DNA of 64,000 bases from CANHBY01 sp031374415 (GTDB lineage: Bacteria > Pseudomonadota > Gammaproteobacteria > Burkholderiales > Burkholderiaceae_C). The position numbers were made by a program, and so were the translations under genes. Every line of letters starts with the position of its first letter. The first letter of the stretch is position 1. This document shows, in pieces, positions 54,814 through 63,100 of the stretch. Where the stretch lies: contig JANMGB010000277.1 of NCBI GenBank assembly GCA_031374415.1, positions 42,332-106,331 on the forward strand, read 5' to 3'. The notes under the pieces are model-generated. The model ran no database searches and had not been told where the DNA came from. It saw only the letters and a program-made list of their open reading frames with translations.

Positions 54814-55767
54814 TCAAGCGAACAACTCAGACCAGCTGACGGTGCTCGTACCGAACTTGCCCACCGCAATGCCACCGGCGCGGTTGGCGTGCGCGACGGC
54901 GTTTCGCAGCGGCATGGTGCTGGCCAAAAGCGCGGCCAGGCAGGCAATCACGGTGTCGCCCGCCCCGGTCACATCGAAGACCTCGCGCGCTTGGGCTGGC
55001 ACGCGCAAGTGACCTTCGGCATCAAAGAGTGACATGCCATCCTCCGAGCGTGTGAGCAAGATGGCGCCAAGATGCAGCCGCTCGCGCAACTGTTGGGTCC
55101 GGGTTTCAAGCTCGGCCTCACTGGCCCACGGGCCGATCACCTTGGCCAGCTCGCTGCGGTTGGGGGTGATCACGTCCGCGCCGGCATAGCGCTCGTAGTC
55201 AAAGCCTTTTGGATCCACCAGCACGGTCTTGCCCGCCTCTTTGGCCTCTTTGATCATGCGCGGGATGTGCGTGAGACCGCCCTTGCCATAGTCAGAAAAA
55301 AGCACCACATCGCTGCTGGGCAGGGCCTGGGAGAACTCGCCGAGCATGAGCTCCAGCACTTCATGATCAGGCTGGCTCTCGAAGTCGATGCGCAGCAACT
55401 GCTGGGCGCGGCCAATCACCCGCAGTTTGACAATGGTCTGCAAGCTCGGGTCCGTGCCGGAGATGACCTCAATGCCTTGGGTCTGCAGCAGCTCTCGCAA
55501 TCGTCGGCCGGCGTCATCTTCGCCCACGACGGTGAGCAGGGTGCAGGCAGCGCCCAGCGTTTGAATGTTGAGTGCCACATTGGCGGCGCCGCCCAAGCGG
55601 TCTTCCTCGCGCACGATGCGCACGACCGGCACCGGGGCCTCTGGCGAGATGCGTTCGACATCGCCCATCCAATAGCGGTCGAGCATGGCGTCCCCCACCA
55701 CCAACACGCGGTGCTGGGCCAGCTCGGCCAGGCTGGGAATGTGCTCAACGGCTGCTGCGGCGATCAT
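54814..55767 (-). CDS. hldA: D-beta-D-heptose 7-phosphate kinase (separate HldE N-domain)
   Basis: This ribokinase-family protein of 317 residues has VVGDAMLDRYWMGDVERISP near the start, DRLGGAANVALNIQTLGA and the catalytic anion hole VFDVTGAGDTVIA near residue 265. It phosphorylates sedoheptulose-derived heptose 7-phosphate at C1. It follows gmhA with a four-base overlap. Split kinase and adenylyltransferase genes are common in Betaproteobacteria. Confidence 0.93.
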   Translation of the reverse strand: MIAAAAVEHIPSLAELAQHRVLVVGDAMLDRYWMGDVERISPEAPVPVVRIVREEDRLGGAANVALNIQTLGAACTLLTVVGEDDAGRRLRELLQTQGIEVISGTDPSLQTIVKLRVIGRAQQLLRIDFESQPDHEVLELMLGEFSQALPSSDVVLFSDYGKGGLTHIPRMIKEAKEAGKTVLVDPKGFDYERYAGADVITPNRSELAKVIGPWASEAELETRTQQLRERLHLGAILLTRSEDGMSLFDAEGHLRVPAQAREVFDVTGAGDTVIACLAALLASTMPLRNAVAHANRAGGIAVGKFGTSTVSWSELFA

Positions 55768-56372
55768 TGCCCCACCCCCAGATGCTGCTCAATCAGGGTG
55801 CACCAAAGATGGCCGATGAAAATATGCGCTTCTTGGATCCGTGCGGTGGTGTGGCTGGGGACGACCAACTGGTGGTCGCAGGCGGGCCCCAGCGCCCCGC
55901 CATCACGGCCCGTGAGGGCGATGGTGGTGATCGACTTGCCGCGCGCCGCCTCGACAGCGCGCAGCACATTGGGGGATTGGCCCGAGGTTGACAGAGCCAC
56001 CAGGCAATCGCCGGGCTGCCCCAGGGCCAAGACCTGCCGCTCAAAAACGGCATCAAAGCCAAAATCATTGCCTACGCACGTGAGGCTGCAGGCATCGGCT
56101 GCCAGCGCGAGCCCCGCGAGCGGAATCCGGTTGCGTATGAAGCGGCCCGTCAGCTCGGCTGCCAGGTGCTGGGCATCAGCGGCCGAGCCCCCATTGCCGC
56201 ACCACATGATTTTGCGCCCCGCTTGCAGCGCTTGCGCCAGCACCACTCCAATGGCTTCGGCATGGGGGGCCAAAGTCGCCAGGGCAGCAAAAACCTGCAG
56301 GTGCTCAGCGTGTGCGCGGTCAAAAGTGGAGGAAGTCACGGCGGCGGAGAGTGAAGTCGGGACAGATGGCAT
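55764..56372 (-). CDS. gmhA: Sedoheptulose 7-phosphate isomerase
   Basis: The ATG at 56372 gives 202 residues; a TTG thirty bases upstream would give 212. Neither has a good ribosome site. The SIS domain shows IMWCGNGGSAADAQHLAAEL, VGNDFGFDAVFERQV and LVALSTSGQSPNVLRAVEAA, characteristic of GmhA. It starts the ADP-heptose pathway and the five-gene operon gmhA-hldA-hldC-gmhB-waaF. Confidence 0.93.
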   Translation of the reverse strand: MPSVPTSLSAAVTSSTFDRAHAEHLQVFAALATLAPHAEAIGVVLAQALQAGRKIMWCGNGGSAADAQHLAAELTGRFIRNRIPLAGLALAADACSLTCVGNDFGFDAVFERQVLALGQPGDCLVALSTSGQSPNVLRAVEAARGKSITTIALTGRDGGALGPACDHQLVVPSHTTARIQEAHIFIGHLWCTLIEQHLGVGQ

Positions 56373-56431
56373 CTGCGCACGCGTTGGGTGCAGACGGGCC
56401 AAAACCTCGAGTGTGCCACGAGGCGCGACGT

Positions 56432-56449
56432 ACCCCTGAGCGCAGGGGT
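56432..56449. repeat. Short palindrome upstream of gmhA
   Basis: ACCCCTG-AGCG-CAGGGGT, a perfect 7-bp inverted repeat in the gmhA leader about 60-77 bp before the start. Possible operator or RNA hairpin; no T-tract. Confidence 0.4.
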
Positions 56450-56481
56450 GGGGTGCGCTCAGTGCCTGCTCTGAACACGCC

Positions 56482-56794
56482 CTCGTACCCCGTCTCAGTG
56501 GATTTGAAAGGTTGAATTTGTTGAGAGGCTATGGCGAAGTGCACAGGCTGCTGGATTCCCGCCTGCGCGGGAATGACAGGGGGAGAGGCCAACCCCTGCG
56601 CCCGTCATCCCCGCCTGTGCCCGTCATCCCCGCATGTGCCTGTCATCCCCGCATGTGCCCGTCATCCCCGCGCAGGCGGGGATCCAGGAGCTTGCCTCAG
56701 GCGCGTCATCCCCGCGCGCACGCCATTCCTGCACGCTCCGCCTGCCAATGCGCCACCCATCCGCTTTGGCGAATCAACCTTTCAAATCCAGTGC
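56482..56794. repeat. Modular repeat, copy G (expanded core, right end cut)
   Basis: Left end CTCGTACCCCGTCTCAGTGG then ATTTGAAAGGTTGAA, common core with the ATTCCCGCCTGCGCGGGAAT hairpin, and right end ATCAACCTTTCAAATCCAGT, where the expected GAGACGGGGTAC is replaced by CTCCGAACAGGCCCC. The core carries a four-unit tandem array (next entry). Confidence 0.9.
56603..56678. repeat. Four tandem 19-bp units inside copy G
   Basis: CGTCATCCCCGCCTGTGCC and three further units start at 56603, 56622, 56641 and 56660, a strict 19-bp period. Other copies have a single unit. The array arose by local duplication of CGTCATCCCCGC and has no spacers, so it is not CRISPR. Confidence 0.9.
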
Positions 56795-56816
56795 TCCGAA
56801 CAGGCCCCAAGGCGCC

Positions 56817-56855
56817 CATAAAAAACGCCCCCGGGCCAATAAGGCGCGGGGGCGA
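56817..56855 (-). terminator. Rho-independent terminator for the TRAP transporter genes
   Basis: On the minus strand CGCCCCCGCGCC, a TTATT loop and GGCCCGGGGGCG form an 11-of-12 bp stem followed by TTTTTT, about 48 bp after the dctM stop. Confidence 0.9.
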
Positions 56856-56902
56856 TCAAACTTACCAGACAGCCCGCAGGCCGTCCGCCTGAAGGGCGGG
56901 CC

Positions 56903-58570
56903 TCAGGGCTTGGCCGGGGCCAAGTCGGTCATGCCCTTCATCGGATCGTCTTGTGCCTCGTTTTCCTGCATTTGTTCAAACGCCTGGTCAGCGTCGACCT
57001 TGACACCGGTGCCTTTATCGCGGCTGACCAAACCTGGGAAGGCGATCAACAAGCCCACCATGAGGAGCTGGATGCACACGAACGGAATGGCGCCGTTGTA
57101 GATCTGGCCGGTCGTGACCTTGGGGATCTTCTTGTTCGTGAGTTTGTCGATGTAGTCGCTGATCGGCGCCACACTGCGCAGGTAGAACAGTGCAAAACCA
57201 AACGGGGGATGCATGAACGAGGTTTGCATGTTCACAGCCAGCAACACACCGAACCAGATGGGGTCAATGCCCAGCTTGATCGCCACCGGGCCCAGCAGCG
57301 GCACGATGATGAACGACAACTCAAAGAAGTCCAGGAAGAAGGCCAAGAGGAAGACCATGATGTTGACCACGATCAGGAAGCCGATCTGGCCGCCCGGCAA
57401 GCCAGTCAAGAGGTGCTCCACCCAGTGAGGGCCACCCGCATACTGGAAAGTCAGGCTGAACACAGTGGCGCCCAGCAAGATGAACATCACAAAGCACGAC
57501 AGCTTCAAGGTGCTGTCCAGCGCTTGGCGCGTCAGCTTCATGTCAATGCGACCACGTGCCATGGCCATCACCAAAGCGCCCATGGCACCCATGGCGCCGC
57601 CGGCGGTCGGGGTGGCAATGCCCAGGAAGATGGTGCCCAAGACCAGGAAAATCAGGGCCAGTGGGGGAATCAACACAAAGGTCACGCGCTCTGCCATGCG
57701 AGACAGCAGGCCCAGCTTGAAGGTCTTGTTCAAGACAGACAGCGCAAAAGCCACGCCCACGCCCACGCACATGGACACCACGATGATTTCATCCGTGGCC
57801 GTGCCTGCAGGGCGCGTTTTGGCAAACAGCACCGCCAAGCCGACCGACACCACGGCCAGCACACCCAAAGACTTCAGGCCCGAGGTGCCGTCGTCTTCGC
57901 GGATGGTGCGAGCCGAGCTGGGCAGGGCAGGAGCCCAGCTGGGCTTGAACAGGGTGATCAGGAAGACATAACCGAAGTACAGACCTGTCAGCACGAAGCC
58001 CGGCACGAAAGCACCCTTGTAAAGGTCACCCACGCTTTGACCCAACTGGTCGGCCATGATGATCAACACCAACGAGGGCGGGATGATCTGGGCGAGCGTG
58101 CCCGAGGCGGCAATCACGCCCGTCGCCAAGCGGCGGTCATAGCCGTAACGCAGCATGATGGGCAAAGAAATCAAGCCCATGGAGATGACGGAGGCGGCCA
58201 CCACGCCGGTGGTTGCGGCCAACATGGCGCCCACCAAAATCACCGCATAGGCCAAGCCACCGCGGATGGGGCCAAACAGCTGGCCGATGGTGTCCAACAA
58301 GTCTTCCGCCATGCCCGATCGTTCTAGGATCAATCCCATCAAGGTAAAGAAGGGAATCGCTAGCAAGGTGTCATTGCGCATGATCCCCACGATTCGCAGG
58401 GGCAGGTTGCTGAGCATGGTGGTCTCGAACAGACCCATCGAAATGCCCAAAACGGCAAAGGACAAACCGCATGCCGCCAGCGAAAACGCCACCGGATAAC
58501 CCAACAACAAAAACAACACCAGGCAGCCGAACATGATCGGCGCAAAATTGGTCGTCACAAACTCCATCAT
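56903..58570 (-). CDS. dctM: TRAP transporter large permease
   Basis: A 555-residue, highly hydrophobic protein of the DctM family. LGYPVAFSLAACGLSFAVLG, DTIGQLFGPIRGGLAYAVIL and TGVIAASGTLAQIIPPSLVL are typical. It is longer than the usual ~430 residues because of an extra 80-100-residue segment in the middle with additional hydrophobic stretches, as in some TRAP subfamilies. It drives solute import with the sodium gradient. The start overlaps dctQ by four bases. No periplasmic binding protein gene is adjacent, so the substrate is unknown. Confidence 0.92.
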   Translation of the reverse strand: MMEFVTTNFAPIMFGCLVLFLLLGYPVAFSLAACGLSFAVLGISMGLFETTMLSNLPLRIVGIMRNDTLLAIPFFTLMGLILERSGMAEDLLDTIGQLFGPIRGGLAYAVILVGAMLAATTGVVAASVISMGLISLPIMLRYGYDRRLATGVIAASGTLAQIIPPSLVLIIMADQLGQSVGDLYKGAFVPGFVLTGLYFGYVFLITLFKPSWAPALPSSARTIREDDGTSGLKSLGVLAVVSVGLAVLFAKTRPAGTATDEIIVVSMCVGVGVAFALSVLNKTFKLGLLSRMAERVTFVLIPPLALIFLVLGTIFLGIATPTAGGAMGAMGALVMAMARGRIDMKLTRQALDSTLKLSCFVMFILLGATVFSLTFQYAGGPHWVEHLLTGLPGGQIGFLIVVNIMVFLLAFFLDFFELSFIIVPLLGPVAIKLGIDPIWFGVLLAVNMQTSFMHPPFGFALFYLRSVAPISDYIDKLTNKKIPKVTTGQIYNGAIPFVCIQLLMVGLLIAFPGLVSRDKGTGVKVDADQAFEQMQENEAQDDPMKGMTDLAPAKP

Positions 58571-59223
58571 TTTCTCGCTCCCAGGGCGGCGGCTTCGCGG
58601 GTAGCCACCTCTTTACTCAACAAGAACTCTGCCAATTCTTCCTCGGCAGTTTTGCCTTCGGGTTTTTGCGTGGGGTCGGGGATGGCGCCGGCCAAAAAGG
58701 CAAAGCGCTTGATCAGCTCAGAGATCCCCTGAAGGCCCAGCAGGGTGAAGCCAATCGGCATCATGATGTACAGCGGCCAGCGAATCAGGCCCCCTGCGTT
58801 GTCAGACATTTCGTGCGAGTGGTACGCCTTCAGGGCGAAGGGCAGGCTCAGCTCGATGGCCACCACCACAAAAGGAAACAGGAAGACGCAAATGCCGAAG
58901 ATGTCGATCCAGATTTGGGTGGTCTTGGAGAATCGGCCCGAAATCACGTCGATTTTCACGTGCTCTTGGTTCAACAGGGTATAGCCGGCAGCGAACAAAA
59001 AGGCCGCCGAGTACAGGTACCACTGAATCTCGATGAACGAGTTGGCCCCCAGGTTGAGGGTGTTGATGACCGCTTGAAAGGCGGCGGTGCTGGCGAAGGC
59101 CTTGATGACCGCTGCATTGAGCACACAGACGATCACCGCGGCCATGATAAGCCAGGCCACGCAGCGACCAACGAGCCGGGACAGCCCATCGATCGCCCGT
59201 GAGATAGATAAAAAGAAGGACAC
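58567..59223 (-). CDS. dctQ: TRAP transporter small permease
   Basis: The GTG at 59223 with GGAG seven bases upstream gives 218 residues; a longer frame upstream lacks support. Four membrane segments and the FIEIQWYLYSAAFLFAAGYT and NQEHVKIDVISGRFSKTTQ motifs identify DctQ. It joins DctM to form the membrane part of a TRAP importer. The spacer upstream to 59488 shows no gene or repeat. Confidence 0.88.
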   Translation of the reverse strand: MSFFLSISRAIDGLSRLVGRCVAWLIMAAVIVCVLNAAVIKAFASTAAFQAVINTLNLGANSFIEIQWYLYSAAFLFAAGYTLLNQEHVKIDVISGRFSKTTQIWIDIFGICVFLFPFVVVAIELSLPFALKAYHSHEMSDNAGGLIRWPLYIMMPIGFTLLGLQGISELIKRFAFLAGAIPDPTQKPEGKTAEEELAEFLLSKEVATREAAALGARK

Positions 59224-59488
59224 AGGAGTTCTCCAAAAAAAGAATTGAGCTGGCGCCAAACACGCCTGTTGCGCCCGCGCAAACGGACCCCAACAGCCCA
59301 GTTTAGGGTTGTTCGAGTGGGGCACCATGGGTGTTTGCTCGGGGTGACAGGGGGTCGGGAGTCAGCTCAAAGGCAAAGCAAAAAAGCCAGACTGATCTCG
59401 ACCGTGCATCAGACCTGTTTTAGGGATGTTCGGCAAAGGGTTTTACCGCTACGTGTTTTTACGCAATGGCGCGGCGGCCTGTGCGTCT

Positions 59489-60031
59489 TTAGGATTTGGT
59501 TGGTTTCCTTGCCGAAGGGCTGAGCACGTAGCCAAAGCGCGCCGGCAAGCTCGCAAAGTCAACTTCTTGCGGGATCCACGCGCCGGCCATCACCGCGTCG
59601 GCTGCCAGGCCCATGTCTTGGGTATGCACCAAGCCCAGCCCCAAGGCGGTGGCCACGAACAAGCGCCCATGCTCATCTAACCAAGCCGACTCGGCCGCAG
59701 TGGGCACGCCCGTGTGGCTGCTTAAGCACCACCCGGCCTCGCTGGCTTGCACACGCCAAACCCAGGGTGCGGCAGCCAATTCGACATGGACTTTTTGGGG
59801 GCCGTTTTGGAAGTGCCACCGACCCTGCGCATCGGCCAGGTAGTTGCGCGCGATGAAGGCTTTTAGGGCCTGGTGCTCAATCCGACTGCCCTTGCTGGCA
59901 GGAAACGGGCCCGCCGCCTGGGTCGCGTCGTCACGCATGTACCAATCACCGCGGGTATCGAGTCCCAGCCAAGCAAAGCAGTCGGGCACGTTGGGCCACT
60001 TGCGCAGCGCGGCGCAGACCATCTCATCCAT
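59489..60031 (-). CDS. DUF2946-family protein
   Basis: This 180-residue soluble protein begins MDEMVCAALRKWPNVPDCFA and contains WLGLDTRGDWYMRDD, WHFQNGPQKVHVELAAAPWV and LVHTQDMGLAAD. I recognise these as a conserved betaproteobacterial family of unknown function (DUF2946 from memory). No signal peptide or catalytic motif is visible. It overlaps the end of the YheT-like hydrolase gene by eight bases. Confidence 0.65.
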   Translation of the reverse strand: MDEMVCAALRKWPNVPDCFAWLGLDTRGDWYMRDDATQAAGPFPASKGSRIEHQALKAFIARNYLADAQGRWHFQNGPQKVHVELAAAPWVWRVQASEAGWCLSSHTGVPTAAESAWLDEHGRLFVATALGLGLVHTQDMGLAADAVMAGAWIPQEVDFASLPARFGYVLSPSARKPTKS

Positions 60032-61022
60032 GGGCCACCATCCAGTCCAACACGGCTTGCGGCAGGCTCATCACCTCGCCCGGCCAGCGTCCCACAGGGA
60101 ACCCGACATGGCCGCCATGGCGTGGCTGCCACAAGGTCACGGGCAGGCTCACCTCGTGAGGCTGGGGCAGGGACTGCGCTGGCACCAGCGGGTCATTGAG
60201 GGCATTGAGGATCAGGCTGGGCAGCATCAGGCGGGTCATGTGCGGCCGGCTTGATGCGCGGCGCCAGTAGTCATCGACGCCCTTGAAGCCATGCAGGGGC
60301 GCTGTAAACACCTCGTCAAAAGCAGTGACATCTGGCGCTTTGATCAGTGACTCGCGACAAAACAGCCCCGGGTGCTGCGCCCATTTTTGCAGCGCTTTGG
60401 GCTTCATGGTGCGCAGGAACATTCGGGTATAGAGCTGACGATTGACGCCACGTCCGAGGGCCTGGCCGCTGGCCGTGACGTCCAGGGGCGCGGACACCGC
60501 CGCCACGCCGCTCACGCTGCGCAGCGCTTGGCTGCCTGCCTCTTGCGCCCAGCGCAGCAGCGCATTGCCCCCCAACGAGACGCCAGCCGCCCACACGGGG
60601 CCGGCGTGGACACGGCGACAGTGCGCGAGCATCCAGCCGATTTCCTCAAAATCACCCGAGTGGTAGGCCCTGGGGGCCAGGTTCAGGCTGCCCGAGCAAC
60701 CCCGAAAATGGGGCATCACGAAACGCCAGCCCCGCTCGGCACAAACGCTCGCAAAGGCCCGCGAATAGTGACTGTCAGACGATCCCTCGAGACCGTGAAA
60801 CAAGACCAACAACGGTGCGGGAGAGTCGCCAGACCCAGCGGGCTCATGCCAATCGGCATCGATGAAGTCGCCGTCAGGGGTGGTCCAGCGTTCGCGACGG
60901 TACATCGGGGCGGCGCCAGAGCGGGTGCTGCGTGCCAGACGCGCCCCCCATACGGTGTGGGCGTGACCCGCCCACCGGCCCCCTGCCGGCAACCACACGG
61001 GGGGCGTGAAAAGCGGCGACAT
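60024..61022 (-). CDS. YheT-family alpha/beta hydrolase
   Basis: A 332-residue hydrolase. The nucleophile elbow is AAGVSLGGNALLRWAQEAG (GxSxG), with LLVLFHGLEGSSDSHYSRAF and FRGCSGSLNLAPRAYHSGD as typical YheT/ABHD segments, and a late histidine in PRHGGHVGFP. It probably hydrolyses an ester; natural substrate unknown. It starts two bases after the NTF2-like gene. Confidence 0.85.
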   Translation of the reverse strand: MSPLFTPPVWLPAGGRWAGHAHTVWGARLARSTRSGAAPMYRRERWTTPDGDFIDADWHEPAGSGDSPAPLLVLFHGLEGSSDSHYSRAFASVCAERGWRFVMPHFRGCSGSLNLAPRAYHSGDFEEIGWMLAHCRRVHAGPVWAAGVSLGGNALLRWAQEAGSQALRSVSGVAAVSAPLDVTASGQALGRGVNRQLYTRMFLRTMKPKALQKWAQHPGLFCRESLIKAPDVTAFDEVFTAPLHGFKGVDDYWRRASSRPHMTRLMLPSLILNALNDPLVPAQSLPQPHEVSLPVTLWQPRHGGHVGFPVGRWPGEVMSLPQAVLDWMVAHG

Positions 61023-61024
61023 GC

Positions 61025-61471
61025 TCAGTGAAGGACCACCGTATTGCGGTGAGATGCCGAGACGTCGTGCGGGTCTGCGGGGCTGGCATGGTGTGCCAGC
61101 AAGCGCCAGCCTTGGGCTGTGAGCACGTAGATGTTGGTGGCCACCACCCAGGCCGACTGCGGGCCCTGCTCGCTCACCACATCCAGGTGCTCCAGGACGC
61201 TGTGAACGGCGGTGGTGGCGGTGTGCACGCGGTGAACTTGCTCAGCACGCACAGGCAGGCCGCCATGGGCGAACAGCGCCTCAAAGCTGGCGCGAATCGC
61301 CGCAGCCCCCACCATGCGCGGCCCGCCCGGGTGCACGCACAGGGTATCGTCTTCATCCGCCCACAAGGCCATCAACGAATCGACCTGGCCACGGCGCAGG
61401 GACTCATAAAACTGATGTTCCAGTTCGTCGGGCGAATTCGGGGCTGTCATGCAAGCCAAAACACGGGTCAT
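61025..61471 (-). CDS. NTF2-like/SnoaL-type small protein
   Basis: The ATG with GAGAGG five bases upstream gives 148 residues. The cone-shaped NTF2-like fold is suggested by EHQFYESLRRGQVDSLMALW, EDDTLCVHPGGPRMVGAAAI and ATNIYVLTAQGWRLLAHHAS. Such proteins are isomerase-, dimer- or scaffold-like. In related genomes this one often sits beside YheT. Function here is not known. It lies nine bases after purU in a four-gene unit. Confidence 0.75.
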   Translation of the reverse strand: MTRVLACMTAPNSPDELEHQFYESLRRGQVDSLMALWADEDDTLCVHPGGPRMVGAAAIRASFEALFAHGGLPVRAEQVHRVHTATTAVHSVLEHLDVVSEQGPQSAWVVATNIYVLTAQGWRLLAHHASPADPHDVSASHRNTVVLH

Positions 61472-61480
61472 GAACACCTC

Positions 61481-62362
61481 TCAGCGAAAGACCACCGTCT
61501 TGTGCCCATTCATCAAGACCCGGTGCTCGACATGCCAGCGCACCGCACGCGCCAGCACAACGCTTTCCACGTCGCGGCCCACGGCGGTAAAGTCTTCAGG
61601 GCTCAGGGAATGATCGACGCGGGCTACATCTTGCTCGATGATGGGGCCTTCGTCGAGCTCAGAAGTCACGTAGTGGGCTGTCGCGCCAATCAGCTTGACC
61701 CCGCGGTCGTGGGCTTGGTAGTAAGGCTTTGCACCTTTGAAGCTGGGCAAAAAACTGTGATGGATGTTGATGGCGCGGCCCTTCAAAAACGTGCACATCT
61801 CAGGGCTCAAAATCTGCATGTAACGGGCCAGCACGACCAGATCAATCGACAGGCTGTGAACCAGGGATTCAATGACTTGCTCTTGGGCCCGCTTGACCAG
61901 CAGCGGGGCGCCACCGCGCAAAGGCAGGTGATGAAACGGGATGCGGTAGCTGTCGGCAATGTCGGCAAACTCTATGTGGTTGCTGACGATGGCGGCAATA
62001 TCGACTTGCAGTTGCCCGCAGCGCTGGCGAAACAGCAAGTCATTCAGGCAGTGGCCATGTTGGCTGACCATCAGCAACAAACGCGGCCGGTGCGCCAGGT
62101 CATGAAATTGCGCGCTCATCTCAAACAGCGCACTCACCGGCTCGAACAGGGTGTTCAAGGCGATGATGTCCGACAAGGTGTCAGGTGCCGCAAAATGCAG
62201 CCGCAGAAAAAACAAGCCCGTGCTGTCGGTACTTTGCACGTCACTGAACTGCTGCGAGTCAATGATGTTGCACCCCGCCTCGTACAGTGCCTCGGAGACG
62301 GCATAGACAATGCCCCGTGTGTCACGGCAGGACAGAGTCAGGACAAACTCGCGCGTGGTCAT
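61481..62362 (-). CDS. purU: Formyltetrahydrofolate deformylase
   Basis: This 293-residue enzyme has an N-terminal ACT domain (FVLTLSCRDTRGIVYAVSEA). The formyl-transferase-like core follows, with FHHLPLRGG, LARYMQILSP and INIHHSFLPSFKGAKPYYQA, where the HxSFLP histidine and a later aspartate are catalytic. It releases formate from 10-formyl-THF and balances one-carbon pools. First gene of the unit with the NTF2-like, YheT and DUF2946 genes. Confidence 0.95.
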   Translation of the reverse strand: MTTREFVLTLSCRDTRGIVYAVSEALYEAGCNIIDSQQFSDVQSTDSTGLFFLRLHFAAPDTLSDIIALNTLFEPVSALFEMSAQFHDLAHRPRLLLMVSQHGHCLNDLLFRQRCGQLQVDIAAIVSNHIEFADIADSYRIPFHHLPLRGGAPLLVKRAQEQVIESLVHSLSIDLVVLARYMQILSPEMCTFLKGRAINIHHSFLPSFKGAKPYYQAHDRGVKLIGATAHYVTSELDEGPIIEQDVARVDHSLSPEDFTAVGRDVESVVLARAVRWHVEHRVLMNGHKTVVFR

Positions 62363-62456
62363 GGGGGGCAGTGGCGGATGGTGGCAAGCGCTTGATTGTA
62401 CGGAGCCGGCCTTGCTTGAGCCATAAAATCAGCTTTTCCTCCCCGCCCTTGCCGAC

Positions 62457-63098
62457 ATGCGCCTACCCATTCCAGATTGGTCTGAACGCAGCCGTGATCT
62501 CTCGGCCTTGCTGTCCCAAGCCAGTTTGGGCGACACCCGTGCGTTTTCCACGCTATACGACAAGACCAGCACACATCTGTTTGGCGTGATCCTGCGTATC
62601 AATCCTGACCGCGCGCAAGCGGAAGACATCCTGCAAGAGGTTTTTGTGAACGTATGGCGATCTGCCTCCAGTTTCGATGCGGCCCAGAGCCAGCCTTTGA
62701 CGTGGCTGACACGCGTGGCACGCAACAAGGCCATCGACAGTTTGCGCCGCCAGCAAAGTCAACCCCAAGTGCAGGCGGCGCCCGTGGGGCCGGACGGTGA
62801 ACACGACGATGGGCTGGCGCACGTAGCCGATGAAGCCCCTGGCCCTCTGGAGCTGCTCAGCCAAGCCTCGCAGGCCCGCGAGCTGGCGCGCTGCATGCAG
62901 GGTCTGAGCCCGCAACAAAAGCAAAGTGTGGCGCTGGCGTTTTTTGATGGCTTGAGCCATGCCGAGGTGGCTGCACAATTGCAACAACCCCTGGGCACGG
63001 TCAAGAGCTGGGTGCGGCGCGCATTGAACTCACTCAAGGGCTGCCTGGATGCCGCGGTGCAAGCCGATGCACTCAAGTTGGCCACGCACAGGGACTGA
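62457..63098 (+). CDS. ECF-type RNA polymerase sigma factor
   Basis: A 213-residue sigma factor. Region 2 (FSTLYDKTSTHLFGVILRIN, DRAQAEDILQEVFVNVWRSA) and region 4 (GLSPQQKQSVALAFFDGLSH, LGTVKSWVRRALNSLKGCL) are intact. It resembles the SigK/RpoE-like ECF group. The anti-sigma gene follows after two bases, so regulation by sequestration at the membrane is expected. The signal and regulon are unknown. Confidence 0.92.
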   Translation: MRLPIPDWSERSRDLSALLSQASLGDTRAFSTLYDKTSTHLFGVILRINPDRAQAEDILQEVFVNVWRSASSFDAAQSQPLTWLTRVARNKAIDSLRRQQSQPQVQAAPVGPDGEHDDGLAHVADEAPGPLELLSQASQARELARCMQGLSPQQKQSVALAFFDGLSHAEVAAQLQQPLGTVKSWVRRALNSLKGCLDAAVQADALKLATHRD

Positions 63099-63100
63099 GC

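Noticed and set aside
56603..56678. Possible CRISPR array
   Set aside because: The 19-bp units are directly adjacent without spacers, and no cas gene is present. It is a tandem duplication inside the modular repeat.
61028..62395. Long open frame antisense to purU and its neighbour
   Set aside because: It spans two genes with clear motifs and their own ribosome sites; its translation has no recognisable domain.
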